Below are positions 1 through 5,766 of a stretch of DNA of 5,871 nt, piece after piece. Position 1 is the stretch's first letter. The number at the start of each line of letters is the position of its first letter. This DNA comes from an uncultured Clostridia bacterium (lineage in GTDB: Bacteria; Bacillota_A; Clostridia; Christensenellales; Aristaeellaceae): NCBI GenBank assembly GCA_934645275.1, contig CAKUDW010000138.1:1-5871 (forward strand). The letters run 5' to 3'. The notes beneath the pieces were generated by a model. That model worked only from the letters and a program-made list of their open reading frames with translations, did no database searches and was not told the origin of the DNA. Position numbers and translations under genes: made by a program.

Positions 1-179
1 ATTTGGTGTTCTTCAACACCATGTCCGACGGCGATCTCTGCGACCACACCGGCATCTACCTCGGCAGCAACTACTTCATCCACGCCTCCTCCGGCGCGGG
101 CAAGGTGGTTGTCAGCAGCCTTGGCAGCGGCTACTATAACCGCGTGTACAGTTGGGGCCGCCGCGTACTGAACACCTGA
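1..179 (+). CDS. NlpC/P60 family cell-wall peptidase, C-terminal end (5' partial)
   Basis: The window opens inside this gene; codons run in frame from base 3 to a TGA at 177-179, giving the last 58 residues. The visible part is the C-terminal half of an NlpC/P60 domain (papain-like Cys-His peptidase that cuts peptidoglycan stem peptides, acting outside the cell). It begins with the core strand LVFF; bases 1-2 would complete a preceding Asp codon if the missing base is G, giving the usual DLVFF. The catalytic His is in DHTGIYLG (codon 45-47), and FIHASS carries the third active-site position (His, codon 81-83). The nucleophile Cys, signal peptide and any wall-binding domains lie outside the window. 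The protein ends right after the domain, so the peptidase is C-terminal, as in P60-type hydrolases. It converges on the MATE operon, with a strong hairpin between. Family call firm; the specific enzyme cannot be named. Confidence 0.9.
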   Translation, partial: LVFFNTMSDGDLCDHTGIYLGSNYFIHASSGAGKVVVSSLGSGYYNRVYSWGRRVLNT

Positions 180-220
180 GAAATCTGTGAAGTAACGAAA
201 GCCAAATACGATATAGCCTA

Positions 221-265
221 TAAGAATGGTCGGCAGCTCTCTTTGAGAGCTGCCGACCATTCTTA
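221..265. terminator. Perfect 21-bp hairpin between convergent genes, probable bidirectional terminator
   Basis: Bases 221-241 are exactly complementary to 245-265, leaving a 3-base TTT loop: a 21-bp stem with no mismatch. It starts 41 bases after the NlpC/P60 stop and lies 65 bases beyond the MATE stop on the other strand, the expected place for a shared terminator. Each arm ends in TTCTTA on its own 3' side rather than a long T run, so the U tract is short and partly inside the stem. Strong termination in both directions is an inference from stem strength and position. Confidence 0.75.
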
Positions 266-330
266 AAAACCGGAACGGAGCCTTGCGGAACAGTGCGTTC
301 TGATGCACCAAAATCGCGCTGCTCAATTGC

Positions 331-1662
331 TCAATAATGATACTTCTTCCGCTTGCCCAGCATGAATCCGCCGGACACGAGCACGCCAAGCAGCTCGCTG
401 GCAACCATCGAATACCACACGCCGTCCAGACGCCAGATGGCCGGCATCGTCAATATACAGATCACCGGCAGCACCAGCGCGCGCATAAACGAAATCGCGG
501 CGGATACCGCGCCATCGTTCAGCGCCGTGAAGAAGGATGATGTGTAAATATTGAACCACATGAACAGGAACGGTACAGAACAAATGATGAACGCCCGCGT
601 GGTCATTTCCAGCAAATTCGCATCGTATCCAACAAACACCCGGGACAGCGTGCGCGCGAACACCATCGCCAGCGCCGTCAGCACCACGGCCGAACCTGCA
701 AGCAGCGTCAGGCTCTTCTTCAACACGTTTTTCATTTCTGCATGGTTCTGCGCGCCGTAGTGATAGCCCATCACAGGCGAGCTACCCGTGGAATAGCCTA
801 CGAACACGCCCAGGAAAATGAACGCGGCATACATCACCACGCCATAAGCCGCCACGCCGTCCTCCCCCGCGTACTTCATCAGTTGAAGGTTGTAGAGTAT
901 GCCGGTAATCGAGGCAGACACGCTGGACATCATTTCGGACGAACCGTTTGCGCAGGCCTTGAGCATGGGGCCAAGCTCAATATGCGTCCGGGTAAAGCGC
1001 AGTGCCGAGGTATTGCGCCTGCTCAAAAACCAGAGCAGCGGCATGCCTGCACCCACGGTCTGGCTCAGGCCCGTGGCCAACGCCGCGCCAAACATGCCCC
1101 ATTTAAATACGGCCATGAACAGAAAATCCAGCACCATGTTCGTACAACCTGCCAGCACGGTAGCCAGCAAGCCGAGTTTCGGCTGTTCGGCCACAATCAG
1201 GAAACTCTGAAAGCCATACTGCATCACGAATACAACGATGAACACCATGCAGGTGCCGCCGTACACCATGATATCGCCAATCATGTTATCCGTCGCACCG
1301 AATACGTAGGCCATCGGACGCAGGAAAACGGCGCCAAGTACACCGAAGGACACACCTGCGGCGGCCATCAGATAAATCATCATGGTGAAATACCGGCGCG
1401 CGCGCGGAATGTCACCCTCGCCCAGCGTCTTAGCAGTCAGTGCGCTGCCACCCATGCCCAACATTGCACCTACGCCGCCCAGAATTTGCAAATAGGGTAT
1501 GATCAGGTTAACGGACGCGAAGGCTGTCTTGCCAACAAAATTTGAAATAAAGAATCCGTCCACCACGCTGTAGATGGATGTAAAAATCATCATGATGATG
1601 GACGGCAGCGTAAATCGGATCAATTTGCCATAGCTGAAGTGATCCGAGAGCTGAATCTGCAT
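331..1662 (-). CDS. MATE family efflux transporter (MepA/DinF-like)
   Basis: A 443-residue polytopic membrane protein, the normal size for the multidrug and toxin extrusion family, which exports cationic or aromatic compounds in exchange for Na+ or H+. About 12 hydrophobic segments are visible in two halves (roughly residues 15-40, 52-76, 92-118, 128-152, 160-186, 190-212, then 238-262, 270-290, 312-340, 355-380, 388-408, 414-436). Family-like stretches include the N-terminal TLPSIIMMIFTSIYSVVDGFFI and, in the second half, GSSPVMGYHYGAQN, a typical MATE second-half motif. The frame is open 23 codons further upstream, but the ATG at 1662 is chosen because GGGAGG (1671-1676) sits 8 bases before it and the upstream residues are not MATE-like. 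The start overlaps the kinase stop by one base (TAATG), implying coupled translation. It is the last gene of the MarR operon and ends in a charged KRKKYHY tail. Substrate unknown. Confidence 0.93.
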   Translation of the reverse strand: MQIQLSDHFSYGKLIRFTLPSIIMMIFTSIYSVVDGFFISNFVGKTAFASVNLIIPYLQILGGVGAMLGMGGSALTAKTLGEGDIPRARRYFTMMIYLMAAAGVSFGVLGAVFLRPMAYVFGATDNMIGDIMVYGGTCMVFIVVFVMQYGFQSFLIVAEQPKLGLLATVLAGCTNMVLDFLFMAVFKWGMFGAALATGLSQTVGAGMPLLWFLSRRNTSALRFTRTHIELGPMLKACANGSSEMMSSVSASITGILYNLQLMKYAGEDGVAAYGVVMYAAFIFLGVFVGYSTGSSPVMGYHYGAQNHAEMKNVLKKSLTLLAGSAVVLTALAMVFARTLSRVFVGYDANLLEMTTRAFIICSVPFLFMWFNIYTSSFFTALNDGAVSAAISFMRALVLPVICILTMPAIWRLDGVWYSMVASELLGVLVSGGFMLGKRKKYHY

Positions 1663-2282
1663 TAGTAGTTCCTCCCAAAATAAGCCTGCGCAAAGCCGGC
1701 CACCGGCTGCGTCAGCGCCTTGATTGTCCACGCGCTGGTATTGATGGTCAAGTGATAGGCGCTGCGCTGGCCCCAGGCGGGTCCGCCGACCAACTCGCGC
1801 GTCTGCGCGCGCACCCTGTCCACATGCCGTATCTTCTGAATCAGTTCTCTTTCGCTCAGCTGCTCGCCCTGCGGTGCGCGTTCCATGCAGCGTCGCAGCT
1901 TTGCGTCCATTTCAGCGCAAACGAAAATGTTAAATGGATGATAGCCCGCCAGAATCACATCCGCATTGCGGCCCACAATGATGCAATCCTTGCCTGCGGC
2001 GGCAATTTCTTCAATGACCTGCTTCTGCTGAATTAGCAGGCCGATGCGGTCAGACTGGTAATAGATGTTACCGCTGAGCGTTGCACGGAAAGTGACCGGC
2101 ACATTCTGCCAGCCATGGTTGCTGAGCGCGTTTTCAATGTAGCCCTCATTCATGCCGCTCTTTCTGGAAAGCGCCTGAATGATTTCACTGTCATAGTAGT
2201 CAAACCCCAAATAATCTGCAAGACGCTTTCCCAGTTCTCGCCCGCCGCTGCCAAACTCACGGCTGATGGTTATAATTTTCAT
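1662..2282 (-). CDS. Cytidylate kinase-like family protein (Cytidylate_kin2 type)
   Basis: A 206-residue soluble protein of the cytidylate-kinase-like family (Pfam Cytidylate_kin2, related to nucleoside monophosphate kinases). Residues 3-31 form the P-loop unit: ITISREFGSGGRELGK, a helix, then GFDYYDSE, matching the strand-loop-helix and IDTG-like region of Cmk. Aligned with the Cmk loop GxxGSGKST, the Lys-Ser-Thr positions here are Gly-Arg-Glu; I recall this GSGGRE form as typical of the family. IIVGRNADVIL (101-111) is the second conserved strand; an Arg-rich lid-like region (about 128-163) and HLTINTS (177-183) follow. Real substrate unknown: it should not be taken for the housekeeping cmk. 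The frame opens at a GTG at 2300 that overlaps the MarR stop, but the ATG at 2282 is preferred because AAGGGAG lies 8 bases before it and MKIITISREF is the family's usual beginning. It lies between marR and the MATE gene. Confidence 0.88.
   Translation of the reverse strand: MKIITISREFGSGGRELGKRLADYLGFDYYDSEIIQALSRKSGMNEGYIENALSNHGWQNVPVTFRATLSGNIYYQSDRIGLLIQQKQVIEEIAAAGKDCIIVGRNADVILAGYHPFNIFVCAEMDAKLRRCMERAPQGEQLSERELIQKIRHVDRVRAQTRELVGGPAWGQRSAYHLTINTSAWTIKALTQPVAGFAQAYFGRNY
1671..1676 (-). promoter_or_regulatory. Ribosome binding site for the MATE gene
   Basis: GGGAGG on the minus strand, 8 bases before the ATG at 1662, lying inside the last codons of the kinase gene. It decides the MATE start against a longer open frame beginning at 1731. 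Confidence 0.75.
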
Positions 2283-2290
2283 TGCTGCCG

Positions 2291-2297
2291 CTCCCTT
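2291..2297 (-). promoter_or_regulatory. Ribosome binding site for the kinase-like gene
   Basis: AAGGGAG on the minus strand, 8 bases before the ATG at 2282; its first base is the last base of the MarR stop codon. It would be internal to the gene if the in-frame GTG at 2300 were used, which argues for the ATG. Confidence 0.72.
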
Positions 2298-2731
2298 CAC
2301 ATTTGTTCAATCTGTCTGCGAAGCGATTCCGTGTACTTTTCCATCAGGCCGATATGCGTCCTGACTTCATCCTCCGTCCAGCCGTCAAAGGCATGCATTT
2401 CCGCTTGAACCAGCCGTGCGGCGGTGCGCTGAAGATATGCGCGTCCATTATCTGTAAGCGCGATTCGCTTCGACCGGCCCGTATACGGTTCGAGATAGAG
2501 CATGCCGTCCGCCTCCAGGCGGCGCATAGCGGAATTCACCGTCTGCTTGCTCACGCCAGAACGCTTGTATATATCGCTCAACAGGCAACCCTCGCCTACA
2601 TCATAGATAGTGTAGAGCACAATGGACACGCTGTCTGAAATGCCAAGCTTTAATGAAGCCTGGTGGTACAGCGCGTCCATTTCCGACGCCAGATAGTTGA
2701 TCCGGCGTATTTCAACCAGCCGCTCGCGCAC
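2297..2731 (-). CDS. MarR family winged-helix transcriptional regulator
   Basis: A 144-residue protein, typical for MarR repressors, which dimerise through terminal helices and bind palindromic DNA until a small molecule releases them. Residues 1-40 are the N-terminal helices; the winged helix-turn-helix covers about 47-100, with the recognition helix in SGVSKQTVNSAMRRLEADGML (58-78) and the wing in EPYTGRSKRIALTDNGRAYL (81-100). In the wing, a basic GRSKR replaces the more common DRRxxxL pattern, while the LTDNGRAYL helix that follows is classical. A helical tail (about 104-143) completes the dimer interface. The start chosen is the GTG at 2731, 6 bases after GGAGGGG (2738-2744); an in-frame TTG at 2746 overlaps that site and is unlikely. 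It is the first gene of the operon with the kinase-like and MATE genes, directly behind a promoter with a palindrome at its start point, so autorepression is likely. Ligand unknown. Confidence 0.93.
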   Translation of the reverse strand: MRERLVEIRRINYLASEMDALYHQASLKLGISDSVSIVLYTIYDVGEGCLLSDIYKRSGVSKQTVNSAMRRLEADGMLYLEPYTGRSKRIALTDNGRAYLQRTAARLVQAEMHAFDGWTEDEVRTHIGLMEKYTESLRRQIEQM

Positions 2732-2737
2732 AAGCGT

Positions 2738-2744
2738 CCCCTCC
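2738..2744 (-). promoter_or_regulatory. Ribosome binding site for marR-type gene
   Basis: GGAGGGG on the minus strand, 6 bases before the GTG at 2731. Because it overlaps the alternative TTG start at 2746, it favours the shorter protein. Confidence 0.75.
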
Positions 2745-2748
2745 AAAG

Positions 2749-2762
2749 GTACGAAATCGTAC
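2749..2762. promoter_or_regulatory. Palindromic probable MarR operator at the transcription start
   Basis: The 14 bases read GTACGA-AA-TCGTAC, a perfect 6+2+6 inverted repeat; bases 2747 and 2764 also match (A/T) after one mismatch at 2748/2763. It begins 5 bases beyond the -10 element of the marR promoter, so it covers the expected transcription start (about 2760-2762) and ends 5 bases before the ribosome binding site. A bound dimer would block RNA polymerase. Assignment to the adjacent MarR protein is inference from position and symmetry. Confidence 0.6.
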
Positions 2763-2766
2763 TTAC

Positions 2767-2795
2767 ATTGTAGCGTGATTTCCTACCCCTGTCAA
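2767..2795 (-). promoter_or_regulatory. Sigma-A type promoter of the MarR-kinase-MATE operon
   Basis: On the minus strand, TTGACA (2795-2790) and TACAAT (2772-2767) are separated by exactly 17 bases: a consensus -35 and a one-mismatch -10. Transcription should begin near 2760, giving a leader of about 30 bases. The near-consensus elements suggest high expression once repression is lifted. Confidence 0.85.
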
Positions 2796-2850
2796 GTAAA
2801 GCCTTCCGCAATTGCCTGCTGTCGGTCGTACATGAGAAGTTTGTCAGCGC

Positions 2851-4449
2851 TCACAACGCGGCAAATGCCGCGCAACCACGCCGCCTGAGCCACCGATACA
2901 GCAGCGCTGCCATTGCCAGCGTAAGCACTGCAAAACCACAGGCATAGGGTACAGAGCCGAGCTTCCAGCCGCCCAACGCCACGAATCCCACTGCCAGCAG
3001 CGCTACGTATGCGAAGCCGGCGAACAGCGCGATCGTCACGCAGGCACTCTGCTTGATGGGCGTTATTTCATTTGTCCAGTTCACGTTCGGCATCTTCAAC
3101 CCCAAGAACAAGCCCAACAACGTCATAAACAGCACAAACGCACCCAGTAACAGCGTCGCCGCCAGCAGTTCTCCAGCCGTGAACGCACAGACGATGGCCG
3201 CACATGCGAGGCAAAACAGCGCGGACCCGCCGCTCAGGATAACCTGAAGCGCCACTTTTGCCCGCAGCGCCTGCCACGGCGTAACCGGCAGCGACTGAAT
3301 CAGCCACAGACTCCTGCCCTCCAGCGACACGGAAGGTGCAGCCATATCGTTCATTGAAACCAGCAGACATATTGCCGCCGTCAGCAGCGGCATGCCGTCG
3401 ACCTGTTCGCCGAACATCTGCGTCAGCGCGCCCATTAGGGCGCTGCCCTTCCACAACAGCGCAAGGCCGCCAAGCGGCAGCAGCAAGACGCCGAGCCCAC
3501 AGTTGAGCATATAGACCGGGCTCGAAATAAAGCGAGCAAATTCGCGCCAAAGCAGCGCTGTCGCTATGCCCCTGCGCTTCACATCGCGCTCGCGATAAAC
3601 GCGCTTTTCTGTGCGGGCAGAAGATGTGGCAATCTTCAAAAAGCTTCGAGAAATCAATGCCCACATCAGGCTGAACAGCGCCAGCACCACCGCCGACACG
3701 AGCAATATCGCGCGGCCATCGCCCACACCGACCCGACCGAACAGGTACACCGGATAAGCCGCACCGCGGATTCTCTCGCCATAGAGCGCGACGTTTGCTA
3801 CCAGATCGGCAATCAACGACTGCGCTTTAAAATAGAAGAAGTAATAGGCGGCGATGAACAGCAGCGACACCAGCACAGTGATCAGGCTGCGATGCTTCAG
3901 CTTCAAGCTGATTTTTGCAACGACCCAGCCCAACGCGCAGGACAGTGTGAGCACGAACAGTGAAATTAGCACCATCAGCAGCAGTGTGCCCACCACGACG
4001 CCCGTGCCGGCAGATACGCTTATCCAGTATACAATGGCTGCCGGCAGAAAGGCCACGCCTGAATACATCAGTCCCATCAGATACACGCCCATCAGCCGTG
4101 CGCCCATGATGGCGCTCACTGGAATCGGCATGCTCAACAGCAAATCGTTATCCTTGGCCAGATACAGCCCGGCATAGGTATTGAACACGCTGCCAAACGC
4201 CCCCAGCAGCACCGATAGCAGGCCCATCAGCGCAAAATACAGCCAATCCATGCCGGCCTGTGCCAACGGGACGCAAATAGACGCGGACAGATAGGCAAAC
4301 AGACCGCCCAGCACACCCAGCATAACCAGCGCAAACAGCACAATGTACACCGCCGTCGCACCTTTCGAACGGGCGCGGTTCTTCTTGGCGTCGTAAAAGT
4401 AACTGCGGAAGATTTCCGTCAGCTGCTTCTTCAACAGAATTCTCAGCAT
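2851..4449 (-). CDS. ABC transporter permease, large two-half membrane subunit
   Basis: A 532-residue integral membrane protein, probably of the 'putative ABC exporter' permease family (Pfam ABC_tran_2). It has a basic, soluble N-terminus (1-32), a first membrane half (about 33-270, ending with the hydrophobic run 247-266), a charged cytoplasmic linker (about 268-307, rich in Arg/Lys) and a second membrane half (about 311-518). Each half carries a related cytoplasmic motif: KDNDLLLSMPIP followed by a Lys/Arg-containing helix (99-118), and EGRSLWLIQSLPVTPWQALR (377-396), where one expects contact with the ATPase. The C-terminus is short and basic, then CAAFAAL. It overlaps the ATPase gene by 7 bases (ATG at 4449, ATPase stop at 4445-4443), with GGAGGA 6 bases before the ATG, so the two are co-translated and form one transporter in the cytoplasmic membrane. 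Substrate and direction are not visible; export is usual for pairs of this type. Confidence 0.88.
   Translation of the reverse strand: MLRILLKKQLTEIFRSYFYDAKKNRARSKGATAVYIVLFALVMLGVLGGLFAYLSASICVPLAQAGMDWLYFALMGLLSVLLGAFGSVFNTYAGLYLAKDNDLLLSMPIPVSAIMGARLMGVYLMGLMYSGVAFLPAAIVYWISVSAGTGVVVGTLLLMVLISLFVLTLSCALGWVVAKISLKLKHRSLITVLVSLLFIAAYYFFYFKAQSLIADLVANVALYGERIRGAAYPVYLFGRVGVGDGRAILLVSAVVLALFSLMWALISRSFLKIATSSARTEKRVYRERDVKRRGIATALLWREFARFISSPVYMLNCGLGVLLLPLGGLALLWKGSALMGALTQMFGEQVDGMPLLTAAICLLVSMNDMAAPSVSLEGRSLWLIQSLPVTPWQALRAKVALQVILSGGSALFCLACAAIVCAFTAGELLAATLLLGAFVLFMTLLGLFLGLKMPNVNWTNEITPIKQSACVTIALFAGFAYVALLAVGFVALGGWKLGSVPYACGFAVLTLAMAALLYRWLRRRGCAAFAAL
2857..2872 (-). other. G+C-rich hairpin at the end of the permease gene
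   Basis: CGCGGC and GCCGCG form a 6-bp stem with a 4-base loop across the last permease codons (Cys-Ala-Ala-Phe-Ala-Ala). On the minus strand it is followed by TTGTGAG rather than a T run, so it is at best a weak terminator or a 3'-end stabiliser. It is the only candidate stop signal seen between the two operons, and the repeated Ala codons alone could explain it. Confidence 0.3.
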
Positions 4450-5156
4450 GATTCTTCCTCCAGTTCAAGGAACACGTCCTCAAGCGTATCGTCGCCGCGC
4501 ACTTCCGCCATCGTGCCGGAACGGATTAGCTTGCCGTTCTTGATGATAGCCACCTTATCGCACAGCTTTTCGGCGACTTCCAACACATGCGTGGAGAAAA
4601 AAATTGCTCCGCCCGCATCACAGAACTGACGCATCATGCCCTTGAGCAGATGGGCAGCCTTGGGATCAAGTCCGACAAACGGTTCATCCATGATGATCAG
4701 CCTCGGCTGATGTAGCCACGCCGCAACGATGGCGAGCTTCTGCTTCATGCCGTGAGAATAGGCCGCGATGGGCTGTGCAAGGCTCTCCGTCAGTTCGAAG
4801 TGCGCCGCGTTTTCGCGAATGCGCTCCCGGCGCTCCGCTGTGCCAACGCCGAAGATATCGGCAATGAAATTCAGGTACTTCTCGCCCGTCATGTATTCAT
4901 ACAAATCGGGATTATCCGGAATATACGCGATTTCACGCTTGCATGCGAGCGGTTCTCTCTTCACGGATTTGCCATCCACATAGATTTCACCCGCGTCAAA
5001 CTGCAAAATGCCCGCCACGGATTTCAGCGTGGTGGTCTTACCTGCACCGTTGTGGCCAATAAAGCCGTAGATTTCACCAGGCCGAATGTGCAGGCTCAGG
5101 TCATCTACGGCCTTCTTTTCACCGTAAGTCTTGGTGAGATGTTCAATTCGAAGCAT
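4443..5156 (-). CDS. ABC transporter ATP-binding protein (EcsA-like)
   Basis: A 237-residue cytoplasmic ATPase that powers the neighbouring permease. Motifs in order: aromatic A-loop Tyr11; Walker A GHNGAGKTT (34-42); a Q-loop region YIPDNPDLYEYMTGEKYL (78-95) where Asp81 takes the usual Gln position, a change also found in EcsA/DrrA-like ATPases (commonly Glu there); a signature SHGMKQ (134-139) in place of LSGGQ, as in ABC-2 type exporters; Walker B LIIMDEP (153-159) with catalytic Glu158; D-loop GLDP (162-165); and switch His190 in STHVLE. All catalytic residues are present, so it should be active. The ATG at 5156 follows AGAAGGAG (5167-5174) by 10 bases and no upstream start fits better. 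It is the first gene of a two-gene operon, overlapping the permease by 7 bases. The acidic tail (EDVFLELEEES) is common in this group. Substrate unknown. Confidence 0.95.
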   Translation of the reverse strand: MLRIEHLTKTYGEKKAVDDLSLHIRPGEIYGFIGHNGAGKTTTLKSVAGILQFDAGEIYVDGKSVKREPLACKREIAYIPDNPDLYEYMTGEKYLNFIADIFGVGTAERRERIRENAAHFELTESLAQPIAAYSHGMKQKLAIVAAWLHQPRLIIMDEPFVGLDPKAAHLLKGMMRQFCDAGGAIFFSTHVLEVAEKLCDKVAIIKNGKLIRSGTMAEVRGDDTLEDVFLELEEESC

Positions 5157-5322
5157 AATATGCGCGCTCCTTCTCTTATGATTTCAGGGAACCGGCGGTG
5201 CTCGCCTTCCCTTCGCCGCTCATATTACATCATTACGCGGCGTAACGAGCAATACCCTACGCAGGGATATGAAGGAAAAACAATCTCCGCGCGGCCGTTA
5301 TCCCTAACTAACATTCATTAGC
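5157..5322 (-). promoter_or_regulatory. Long 5' leader of the ABC operon with inverted repeats
   Basis: From the predicted transcription start (about 5322) to the ATPase ATG there are roughly 165 bases. Visible structure: a 6+1+6 inverted repeat TTACGC-G-GCGTAA (5233-5245), and a hairpin near the ribosome binding site formed by 5186-5191 pairing with 5207-5212 and 5194-5197 pairing with 5203-5206 (two bulged C, 5-base loop). A 15-codon frame (5223 down to 5176, ATG to TAA) spans that hairpin and stops just before the ribosome binding site, but has no ribosome binding site of its own. No known riboswitch class was recognised. The inverted repeat could be a protein operator or an RNA element. 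Confidence 0.4.
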
Positions 5323-5327
5323 GTCCT

Positions 5328-5356
5328 ATTATAGCAGCAAAACATTGCATCGTCAA
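5328..5356 (-). promoter_or_regulatory. Sigma-A type promoter of the ABC transporter operon
   Basis: On the minus strand, TTGACG (5356-5351) and a perfect TATAAT (5333-5328) are 17 bases apart, and the -10 is extended (TGCTATAAT). Start expected near 5322, about 165 bases before the ATPase start codon. By sequence this is a strong promoter; no repressor gene for it lies in the window. Confidence 0.82.
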
Positions 5357-5706
5357 GCGCAAAATGAAAAATATACAGTATTGCTGTGGGCAGGTTTTGC
5401 GCGGTTAACAAACGTAGATATAAGAATTATCGTCGTCTCCCTTTGGAATCCGACGACCCGCAAAACTCTGGTTTTGCTATTCTTATTCTTAATCATTAAG
5501 CCCTGTAAGGGCACAAGACTGGCAGCGCTCACGCGCTCTGAACTTCTATCTTTTGCACCACTTACCTTTCCATTGCTTAAAGCAGTTGAATGCTCCTATT
5601 GCAGCGTTGCGCAGGATTACTATCTACTTATCAGAACAGAGTTTGATGAATGGACCACAGCTTTAAGCTTTCCTGAACCCCCGCTCGAAGCAGGAGGCTT
5701 TGGAAC
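5357..5706. other. Intergenic region without a convincing gene, several inverted repeats
   Basis: About 350 A+T-richer bases lie between the ABC promoter and the EF-Tu terminator. An open frame on the plus strand (5345-5731) starts with a TTG inside the promoter, has no ribosome binding site and ends inside the terminator, so it is not called. Inverted repeats seen: GTCGTC/GACGAC (5432-5437 with 5452-5457), GCAAAAC/GTTTTGC (5460-5466 with 5471-5477, followed on the plus strand by TATTCTTATTCTT), CTTAAT-C-ATTAAG (5488-5500), GCCCT-GTA-AGGGC (5500-5512), AGCGC/GCGCT (5524-5537), and a 10-bp stem with one bulged base (5665-5675 with 5691-5700). The 5-bp ones are expected by chance in this length. 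No tRNA or convincing extra promoter was found. Confidence 0.5.
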
Positions 5707-5742
5707 AAAAAAGGCGCCGAAGCTCGTATGAGCTTCGACGCC
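5707..5742 (-). terminator. Intrinsic terminator of the EF-Tu gene
   Basis: Bases 5730-5742 pair with 5713-5725: a 13-bp stem with one C/A mismatch (5717/5738) and a 4-base loop, followed on the minus strand by six T (complement of A5707-5712). It begins 24 bases after the EF-Tu stop codon. On the plus strand a CTTTT follows the stem, so it may also stop transcripts arriving from the left. Confidence 0.93.
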
Positions 5743-5766
5743 CTTTTGTGAATCAAATACTCTCTA

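Noticed and set aside
742..1545. Long open frame on the plus strand (267 codons, rich in His, Gln and Arg)
   Set aside because: It lies entirely antisense to the MATE gene, has no ribosome binding site, and its composition is what hydrophobic codons give when read backwards in a G+C-rich gene. The MATE frame has clear family motifs.
2282..2300. GTG at 2300 as the kinase start (6 extra residues)
   Set aside because: The ribosome binding site AAGGGAG would then lie inside the gene; the ATG at 2282 is correctly spaced and matches the family's N-terminus.
3068..3664. Open frame of 198 codons on the minus strand inside the permease gene
   Set aside because: Out-of-frame shadow of the permease: Arg/Ala/Gly-rich, no domain, no ribosome binding site.
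5176..5223. 15-codon leader peptide before the ABC ATPase
   Set aside because: No ribosome binding site and no run of regulatory codons; kept only as a remark on the leader.
4752..5321. Open frame of 189 codons on the plus strand
   Set aside because: Antisense to the ABC ATPase, whose Walker A, signature and Walker B motifs are unmistakable, and it runs on through the leader.
5425..5465. tRNA-like T-arm on the minus strand (GGGTCGTCGGATTCC)
   Set aside because: The T-loop consensus is broken and no acceptor, D or anticodon arm can be drawn around it.
5345..5731. Open frame of 128 codons on the plus strand in the intergenic gap
   Set aside because: Begins with TTG inside the -35/-10 region of the ABC promoter, no ribosome binding site, no recognisable domain, and ends inside the EF-Tu terminator stem.
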